From: RGIG7213 sp045657205
GTDB taxonomy: Bacteria > Bacillota > Clostridia > Oscillospirales > CAG-272
Direction of reading: 5' to 3'
DNA: 12,340 bases
Assembly: GCA_045657205.1 (NCBI GenBank)
Contig: JAZOSS010000070.1
Coordinates: 1 to 12,340 of the forward strand
The notes below the pieces were generated by a model. The model saw only the letters and a list, made by a program, of their open reading frames with translations. It was not told where the DNA came from and searched no databases. A program made the translations under genes and the position numbers. This document shows, in pieces, positions 1-5,594 of the stretch. Within the stretch, counting starts at the first letter, position 1; each line of letters begins with the position of its first letter.

Positions 1-2720
1 GAAAGTCCCGCCGCACTTAAAGCAGAGTTATCCGTTGTGTAGCTTACCTTAACGTAATCGCCGACACCGACACCAAGCTCGTCGGCAAGCTTTTCACCAA
101 TAATAACACCTTCTTCGGGAATTTCAATGGTCTTCTGTGAAATACGATCGCGCAAAAGAATAAAATCGGCAAAAACATCACGCGACGAATTGGGAACTGT
201 CATAAGATTAATTCCGGTGATCGAGGCATTGTCGGAATCGAACGAGGAATTAAGCGAATATACAGTTGTATAAGACTCAACGTTTTCGTTTACAGCAGGA
301 TCAATGTAATCATAAAGTGCGTGAAGCTGTGCGCTTGTTGCATCTTCCTTTATATCTGCGGAAATGCTGTAGCGGAATATCGTCTGGAACTGGTTGGGAA
401 CAATGTTACTGATGGAGTCGCTGAGACCGAAGCCTGCAAGCATAAGCGCAGTACATCCCATAATACCGAAAACAGTCATAAAGAATTTCTTTTTGTAACG
501 GAATATGTTACGGCAAGTAACCTTGCTTGAGAAAGAAAATCTCTTCCAGATAAATGGTATTTTTTCAAGGAATATGGGCTTACCTGCTTTGGGAGATTTC
601 GGACGCAGAAGCTGAGCTGCACAAGAGTTAAGCTCTTTTCTGCAAGCGAAATATGCAGCAAGCACCGTAACGCCGATACCGATAACGATTGATGAAATGA
701 TTATGCCAAGCTCTGTTTTGCTTGTGAGAGAAGGCATAACGTACATCATTTTATAAGAATTAAAAATAACCTGCGGAATGAGTTTGATACCGATCACAGC
801 ACCTACGACACTTCCTATAAGGCTGGCAGTAGCACCGTACATCGCGTATTTTGCAAATATTGAAGCATCGGAATAACCGAGCGCTTTGTATGCACCCATA
901 ACACCGCGCTGATCGTCAACCATACGTGTCATTGTTGTAAGGCAAACGAGGATGGCAACGAGGAAGAAGAAAACAGGGAAGAGCTGTGCTATGGCATTCA
1001 TCTGATCGGCAGTTGAGCCATATGCAACGTAGCTATAGATCATATTTCTGTCAAGCTTCAGCCAAGTCGGATTTTCAATAAGCTCTATCTGCGATTTAGC
1101 ATCGTATATCTGCATCTTGCCGTCTTCGAACAACGGATCGTATTCAGCTTTTTTTGCATTGAATTCAGCAAGACCTAAATCATATTCGTTCTGACCTTTT
1201 GAAAGCTGAATTTCAGCACTTTCAATGGAATCGGCAAAAAGTTTTTTCTGTTCTGCAAGATAAGCAACGCCGGCTGCATATTCGGCTTCACCTTTGGCAA
1301 GTTGAGCTTTACTGTCTATTATCGTACGTTCTGCGTTAACTATCTCGTCGTTAACTTTGTCTATCATGACGTCGATAGCTTTTCTTGCATCTTTTATGCT
1401 GTTGAATTTTTCCTGAAGCTCCTGAACCGTTTCCCATTCTTCAGTTGACTGAATGTTATTCAAAGTCATCTGTGCAACACCCTTTGAAACGGGATCTGCG
1501 GTGGGATCGTTTATAGTGTCTTCAAGACCTTTTTTCAAGGTTTCGTATCTTTCGATAGCGGAATTCAACTCCGATAAAATATTGTCGTAATCGGCAAGAA
1601 GACCACTGTTTTCATACATGATCTGATCGTACTGCTTACGTGCATCAACGAGCTGTTTTTCGCCTTCTGCTATCTGAGCTTTACCTTCTGCTATCTGTAT
1701 CTCAGCATCAGCGATCTGCTTTTCACCTTCAGCAATTTTTTCGGCATAATAACCGGAGCTTAAAGAAAGCTCTGTTTCGCCTTGGCGAATCTGTGTAAGA
1801 CCTGCGTTAAGCTGTGCTTCAGCCTTTGCAAGTTCAGACTTATAGTTTGCTTCCTCAGAAAGAAGTTTTGCCTCTTCTTTTGCTATCTCGTCGTAAGCCA
1901 TCTTCTTGATATTTTCAAGACGGATCTCGCTCCTTTCGATACCGAGGTTTTCCAAAGGAGCGGAAGCATCCGTTATGTACTTTTCGTACTCTTTGCTGTA
2001 TGCGGGATAATTATCGGAATCTTTAAACTTTATTGCAGCTTCAATAAAGTAAGGATTCTCAGATGTGTAGTTTACAAAATCATCCTGAAGAAGGTACATA
2101 AAGAACTGAACGGAACCCGAACCGATCTCGGAAGTACCTTTTTCGATCGACATATAGAAGGGAGATTCTACGATGCCGACTATTTCGAATGCGTTTGCTG
2201 TAAGTGTATCTGTGATAGGGGTAGGAGTACCCGAATCAAGTGAAATGTAATCACCGACCATATACCCATGTGCGAGAGTTGCACTGGGTGCTTCTATAAC
2301 ACACTCACCTGAATAAAGGGGAAGGCGTCCTTCTTTGAGAACTACCTTGTTTATTATGTCTTCAGCCTGTTCTGTTTCACTTATCGGTTTCGGCATACTG
2401 TGAACTCTGAAAACGAATTCAGCGGAACCCGTAAAAGCAACGACATCAGTGAAATATCCCGGCTGTACCGCTTCTACCTGAGGTAAAGCGGCAATTGCGT
2501 CAATATCATCCTGTACGAGTCCCAATGTTGAAACGACACGTAAGTCGGGCAGATTACATTGCTTGTAATAAAGATCTGCCGTATGCTTCATACTGGGAGC
2601 CGTAGATTTGATACCTACGAAGAAAGCAACACCGATCATAATAATCAACAGTATTGAAATAAATCTGTTTAAAGAACGCGTGCCTTCACGGAGAGTATCT
2701 TTGATAGCTGATCTACTCAT
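1..2720 (-). CDS. FtsX-type ABC transporter permease with a long extracytoplasmic coiled coil (C-terminus beyond left edge)
   Basis: The frame is open from an ATG at 2720 to the left edge, giving 906 visible codons and no stop. Residues about 18-37 are the first membrane segment (RFISILLIIMIGVAFFVGI). A periplasm-like beta-rich region follows to about residue 260. Residues about 260-540 are highly charged, Ala/Glu/Lys/Gln-rich and predicted coiled coil, with seven-residue repeats such as QIAEGKAQIAEGEKQ near residues 325-360. The first FtsX core follows: helices near 575-600 (QLFPVFFFLVAILVCLTT), 633-650 and 673-692, with the cytoplasmic loop MVDDQRGVMGAYKALGYS typical of FtsX permeases. A second half begins near residue 747 (FFMTVFGIMGCTALMLAGFG). 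The duplicated layout suggests one polypeptide supplies most or all of the membrane part, serving the ATPase gene just upstream; the start ATG lies 1 nt after that gene's stop (TAAGATG), so translation is probably coupled. Known for the family: MacB/FtsX-like permeases act mechanically on envelope substrates rather than as classic channels. The substrate here is unknown. Confidence 0.9.
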   Translation of the reverse strand, partial: MSRSAIKDTLREGTRSLNRFISILLIIMIGVAFFVGIKSTAPSMKHTADLYYKQCNLPDLRVVSTLGLVQDDIDAIAALPQVEAVQPGYFTDVVAFTGSAEFVFRVHSMPKPISETEQAEDIINKVVLKEGRLPLYSGECVIEAPSATLAHGYMVGDYISLDSGTPTPITDTLTANAFEIVGIVESPFYMSIEKGTSEIGSGSVQFFMYLLQDDFVNYTSENPYFIEAAIKFKDSDNYPAYSKEYEKYITDASAPLENLGIERSEIRLENIKKMAYDEIAKEEAKLLSEEANYKSELAKAEAQLNAGLTQIRQGETELSLSSGYYAEKIAEGEKQIADAEIQIAEGKAQIAEGEKQLVDARKQYDQIMYENSGLLADYDNILSELNSAIERYETLKKGLEDTINDPTADPVSKGVAQMTLNNIQSTEEWETVQELQEKFNSIKDARKAIDVMIDKVNDEIVNAERTIIDSKAQLAKGEAEYAAGVAYLAEQKKLFADSIESAEIQLSKGQNEYDLGLAEFNAKKAEYDPLFEDGKMQIYDAKSQIELIENPTWLKLDRNMIYSYVAYGSTADQMNAIAQLFPVFFFLVAILVCLTTMTRMVDDQRGVMGAYKALGYSDASIFAKYAMYGATASLIGSVVGAVIGIKLIPQVIFNSYKMMYVMPSLTSKTELGIIISSIVIGIGVTVLAAYFACRKELNSCAAQLLRPKSPKAGKPIFLEKIPFIWKRFSFSSKVTCRNIFRYKKKFFMTVFGIMGCTALMLAGFGLSDSISNIVPNQFQTIFRYSISADIKEDATSAQLHALYDYIDPAVNENVESYTTVYSLNSSFDSDNASITGINLMTVPNSSRDVFADFILLRDRISQKTIEIPEEGVIIGEKLADELGVGVGDYVKVSYTTDNSALSAAGL

Positions 2721-2721
2721 C

Positions 2722-3426
2722 TTACCACTCTACCTTTTCAACGTCCATAGGGTTGTCATTTACTGTTATTGATTCAATCTTACCGCTCTTTACACGGATG
2801 ACACGGTCACCGATATCGGCAAGTGCTATGTTATGCGTTATGATGACGACCGTCATACCGCTCTTGCGGGCAGTATCCTGCAAAAGCTTGAGGATGGCTT
2901 TACCCGTTTTATAGTCAAGTGCACCTGTAGGTTCGTCACAAAGCAGAAGCTTCGGATTCTTTGCAAGTGCACGTGCTATTGAAACACGCTGCTGCTCACC
3001 GCCGGAAAGCTGTGAAGGGAAGTTTTTCATACGATCTTCAAGACCGACGTCTTTCATAACAGTTACCGTGTCAAGCGGATCTTTGCATATCTGTGTTGCA
3101 AGTTCAACGTTTTCAAGAGCCGTAAGGTTAGGTACGAGGTTATAGAACTGGAATACGAAACCAACGTCATATCTTCTGTAAGATATAAGCTTTTTACCCT
3201 TGAATTGGCTCACATCTTCGTTGTCAACGTATACTTTGCCGGACGTTGCTGTATCCATACCGCCGAGAATGTTGAGTATCGTACTTTTTCCTGCACCGCT
3301 GGCACCGAGTACGATAACAAATTCGCCTTTGTTGATGGAAAAATCAACGCCGGAAAGTGCTTGGATCTCGACCTCGCCCATGCGGTACACTTTTTTTACG
3401 TTTTCAAAACGAATATATCCTTCCAT
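2722..3426 (-). CDS. ABC transporter ATP-binding protein, MacB/LolD/FtsE-like
   Basis: This 234-residue ATPase has all the canonical nucleotide-binding motifs: Walker A GASGAGKST (residues 41-49), Q-loop glutamine 93 in FVFQFYNLVP, ABC signature LSGGEQQR (140-147), Walker B KLLLCDEP (159-166) with catalytic Glu165, D-loop GALD and H-loop His198 in IITHN. The FQFYNLVPNLTALENVELA stretch is characteristic of the LolD/MacB/FtsE subfamily that pairs with FtsX-type permeases, and the following gene is exactly such a permease. The frame is open further upstream to 3501, but I chose the ATG at 3426: a GAGAGG ribosome binding site stands just before it and the homologous N-terminus (YIRFENVKKVY) begins there. 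The upstream extension would overlap the ACP gene. It lies 10 nt after the ACP stop, so it is probably in the same transcript. It should hydrolyse ATP on the cytoplasmic face of the membrane. Confidence 0.95.
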   Translation of the reverse strand: MEGYIRFENVKKVYRMGEVEIQALSGVDFSINKGEFVIVLGASGAGKSTILNILGGMDTATSGKVYVDNEDVSQFKGKKLISYRRYDVGFVFQFYNLVPNLTALENVELATQICKDPLDTVTVMKDVGLEDRMKNFPSQLSGGEQQRVSIARALAKNPKLLLCDEPTGALDYKTGKAILKLLQDTARKSGMTVVIITHNIALADIGDRVIRVKSGKIESITVNDNPMDVEKVEW

Positions 3427-3436
3427 TTGTGCCCTC

Positions 3437-3664
3437 TCAGTCAACTTTATCTTTGAGGAACTCCATAAGGTCTGCAACCGTGAGCAGATTGTGAAGTTCA
3501 TTATCGGGAATGCTTATTCCAAATTCACCTTCAAGGTTTCCGACAATGGAAATAAGCTCGTACGAGTTAAGATTGAGATCGTCAATAAATCTTGTTTCCG
3601 GTGTTATAGCGGAAGGGTCAATATCAACATATTCTGTAATGGTGTTTCTGATAAGTTCAAGCAT
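3437..3664 (-). CDS. acyl carrier protein with non-canonical NSY attachment motif
   Basis: A 75-residue acidic protein of the usual ACP length, predicted as a four-helix bundle. The phosphopantetheine attachment serine is Ser34 in the sequence LNLNSYELISIV, which replaces the usual DSL triplet with NSY. The flanking pattern matches the ACP fold well: a TPETRFIDDL lead-in before helix II, then EFGISIPDNE and a C-terminal LMEFLKDK. It presumably carries an acyl or aminoacyl group as a thioester after modification by a phosphopantetheinyl transferase, which is not encoded here. The ATG at 3664 follows a good AAAGGAG site. The gene sits between an AMP-forming ligase (64 nt upstream) and an ABC transporter (10 nt downstream), so I infer that it is loaded by the ligase rather than being the housekeeping fatty-acid ACP. 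DltC-like D-alanyl carrier function is an alternative, but no DltB or DltD partner is visible. Confidence 0.9.
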   Translation of the reverse strand: MLELIRNTITEYVDIDPSAITPETRFIDDLNLNSYELISIVGNLEGEFGISIPDNELHNLLTVADLMEFLKDKVD

Positions 3665-3695
3665 TTGTTAACTCCTTTAAAATAAAATACAAATT

Positions 3696-3704
3696 ATTAT
3701 ATCA
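3696..3704 (-). promoter_or_regulatory. extended -10 promoter element before the ACP gene
   Basis: On the minus strand this reads TGATATAAT, an extended -10 (TGnTATAAT) 32 nt before the ACP start. No good -35 is visible at 16-18 bp, as is common for extended -10 promoters. It would allow the ACP and ABC genes to be transcribed independently of the ligase. I see no terminator in the 64-nt gap, so readthrough from the ligase is also likely. Confidence 0.55.
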
Positions 3705-3728
3705 CACTATAGGGCATAAATATACAGA

Positions 3729-5426
3729 TTAATTGTTAAGAACTTTCGCTCTTTTTATTTTCTTCGTGGTAGTTTTTTCAAATTCAGTATCACGAACAAC
3801 AACCCTGCTGACTTTTTTGTAGCCGGGAAGGCTCTGGTTTACCTTTTTTATATCTTCGTTGATCTTTTCTTCAACGTCAGTAACTCCGTGTTCTTCCATC
3901 CAGGTAAAGTCGGGGAAGATGGCAGCACAGATTATCGGATTTCCTCTCGACATTTCATCATCGGGATATACAACGACCTCTTTTACGTATTCAAGATCAT
4001 GTTCGATATGTTCTTCGATTTCTTCAGGGGAAACGTTTTTGCCGTTTGCGAAGATAATGAGGTTCTTCTTACGTCCCGTTATATAGAGTATACCGTTTTT
4101 ATCAAGATAACCGAGGTCGCCTGTATCAAACCAGCCGTCATCTGTAAATGTAGCTTTTGTTGACTCCGTATCCTTGTAATAACCCATAAATACGTTGGGA
4201 CCTTTGGCGTGTATCTCTCCGATTCCTTCGTCATCAGGCTTGGAGATCCTAATATCCGTACCCGGTATCGGCAATCCGACAGAACCGTCGATCTGCCATT
4301 CGGTAGAGTTGGCGGAAAGAAGTGGTGCACATTCCGAAATACCGTATCCGTTTATGACCGTTATACCTATCTGATCGTAAAATTTCACCGTTTCCTGCTT
4401 CAAAGGCGCACCGCCGCAAACGACCTGTTCAAGATTGCCGCCAAGTGATACGAGAATGGATTCAAAAAGCTTTCTTCTTAAATCAATTCCGAATTTTCTG
4501 AGTATACCGCTCCAGAAAACTCCCGCCTTGTAGTGGTTGTAAAGCTTTCTGCGTTTCATTTCTGAAATGATCTGCTTTTGTACCGTTTCGAGCATAAGGG
4601 GAACCATAAGAACCATATCGGGCTTGTACGTCTGAAGTCTGTCGGAAACGTAGCGGAGGTTTTCGCAGAAGCAGAGCATAATACCTGCGTAAAGTGTTCC
4701 TAAGATGTGGCATGAACATTCAAATGAATGGCTTATCGGAAGTACGGACATATTGACTTTTTTAGTCTTTATCAGCGAAAAAGCACCGTACAGTACATGG
4801 CAGATGTTTTTGTGCGTGAGCATAACGCCTTTATTAGCACCCGTTGTGCCTGATGTGAAGATGATTTCGGTCAGCGCATCGGGATTGATCTTTTTATCAA
4901 CATACGCACGGTTTTTTCGCATAAGTTCGGCACCATCATCTACCAAATCAAATATGTAAGGTATTTCGGGATCTTTCGACTTGTCCATACTGATTATCTT
5001 TTTTACACTCGGGCAACGTTCTTTTACTCTCTGCATCATAGGCAGATAAGTCTTCGAACAGATTATGATCTCGCAATCGGAACGAGTAACTTGCAAGGCA
5101 ACGTCTGAGTCAAGCAATTCTTTATCCAAAGGAACAGCAACACCTATACCGTTGATAACTGTTAAATACGACAGTACCCAAGCGTATCTGTTTTCGGACA
5201 TTATTGCAACATGGCAATTTTCGTATCCCTCAACCAAAAGCTTAGTACCAAGGGCATTAACTTCATCTTTAGTTTGTAAAAAAGTGCGGTCGATAAAATT
5301 TCTGTACTTGTCCATTTCTCTAAAGGCTACAGAGTTGCCGTATTTCGAAGCAGCGGTATTCAAAAGTTCTTTCAAGTCAGTAAATTCGACTGATTGATAC
5401 GTATTGTAGCGTTTTAATTTTCCCAT
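3729..5426 (-). CDS. AMP-forming acyl-CoA/acyl-ACP ligase (adenylate-forming enzyme)
   Basis: A 565-residue member of the ANL (acyl-CoA synthetase/adenylation/luciferase) superfamily, closest in style to long-chain fatty acid ligases. Motifs in order: the P-loop TEIIFTSGTTGANKGVM (about residues 187-203), NGYGISECAP (about 356-365), GWFDTGDLGYLD (about 430-441), GRKKNLIIFANGKNVSPEE (about 449-468), and the C-terminal catalytic lysine region FEKTTTKKIKR (about 548-558). These carry out ATP-dependent adenylation of a carboxylate, then transfer to a thiol (CoA or carrier protein). The ATG at 5426 was chosen because a GAGGTG site lies just upstream and the start of a much longer open frame (5519) falls before the promoter. 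The protein is predicted cytoplasmic, with no signal peptide. The next gene encodes a stand-alone ACP, so an acyl-ACP synthetase role is plausible; acyl-CoA formation remains an equal alternative. Substrate chain length cannot be read from the sequence. Confidence 0.9.
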   Translation of the reverse strand: MGKLKRYNTYQSVEFTDLKELLNTAASKYGNSVAFREMDKYRNFIDRTFLQTKDEVNALGTKLLVEGYENCHVAIMSENRYAWVLSYLTVINGIGVAVPLDKELLDSDVALQVTRSDCEIIICSKTYLPMMQRVKERCPSVKKIISMDKSKDPEIPYIFDLVDDGAELMRKNRAYVDKKINPDALTEIIFTSGTTGANKGVMLTHKNICHVLYGAFSLIKTKKVNMSVLPISHSFECSCHILGTLYAGIMLCFCENLRYVSDRLQTYKPDMVLMVPLMLETVQKQIISEMKRRKLYNHYKAGVFWSGILRKFGIDLRRKLFESILVSLGGNLEQVVCGGAPLKQETVKFYDQIGITVINGYGISECAPLLSANSTEWQIDGSVGLPIPGTDIRISKPDDEGIGEIHAKGPNVFMGYYKDTESTKATFTDDGWFDTGDLGYLDKNGILYITGRKKNLIIFANGKNVSPEEIEEHIEHDLEYVKEVVVYPDDEMSRGNPIICAAIFPDFTWMEEHGVTDVEEKINEDIKKVNQSLPGYKKVSRVVVRDTEFEKTTTKKIKRAKVLNN

Positions 5427-5478
5427 TTTACACCTCACATAATAAAAATAACATCTAAAAAAAATATGTATACACTTC

Positions 5479-5507
5479 TTTATATCACACTTACCGTCCG
5501 TTGTCAA
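5479..5507 (-). promoter_or_regulatory. strong SigA-type promoter of the ligase-ACP-ABC cassette
   Basis: On the minus strand there is a perfect -35 TTGACA (5507-5502), a 17-bp spacer and a -10 TATAAA (5484-5479), with an added TGn extension immediately before the -10. The predicted transcript begins near 5472, leaving a leader of about 45 nt before the ligase start. Twelve bases around the -10 (5480-5491) are identical to those at the ACP promoter (3697-3708). Confidence 0.85.
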
Positions 5508-5549
5508 TAATTTATGCAAAAATAAATATAAACATAGTCAATTTTTTGA

Positions 5550-5588
5550 TAAAAAAGAGTTGTTTGTAAATAAATCACAAACAACTCT
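5550..5588 (-). terminator. rho-independent terminator of the glycoside hydrolase gene
   Basis: A perfect 12-bp inverted repeat (5556-5567 and 5577-5588, AGAGTTGTTTGT and its complement) with a 9-nt loop lies 6 nt after the glycoside hydrolase stop codon. On the minus strand it is followed by a run of T residues (5556-5551). It separates this gene from the ligase promoter downstream. Confidence 0.92.
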
Positions 5589-5594
5589 AACAAG

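Noticed and set aside
1782..2243. 153-codon open frame on the plus strand
   Set aside because: It lies wholly antisense to the permease gene, is rich in Cys and Phe in a non-protein-like way, and has no ribosome site. It is a shadow of the coding strand.
3200..3685. 161-codon open frame on the plus strand across the ABC ATPase and ACP genes
   Set aside because: Antisense to two clearly recognised genes, and it matches no family I know.
3427..5426. Reading the ligase-ACP pair as a dlt (D-alanylation) operon
   Set aside because: The ligase has long-chain fatty-acid-ligase-like motifs, and neither the MBOAT protein DltB nor DltD is present; an ABC transporter follows instead.
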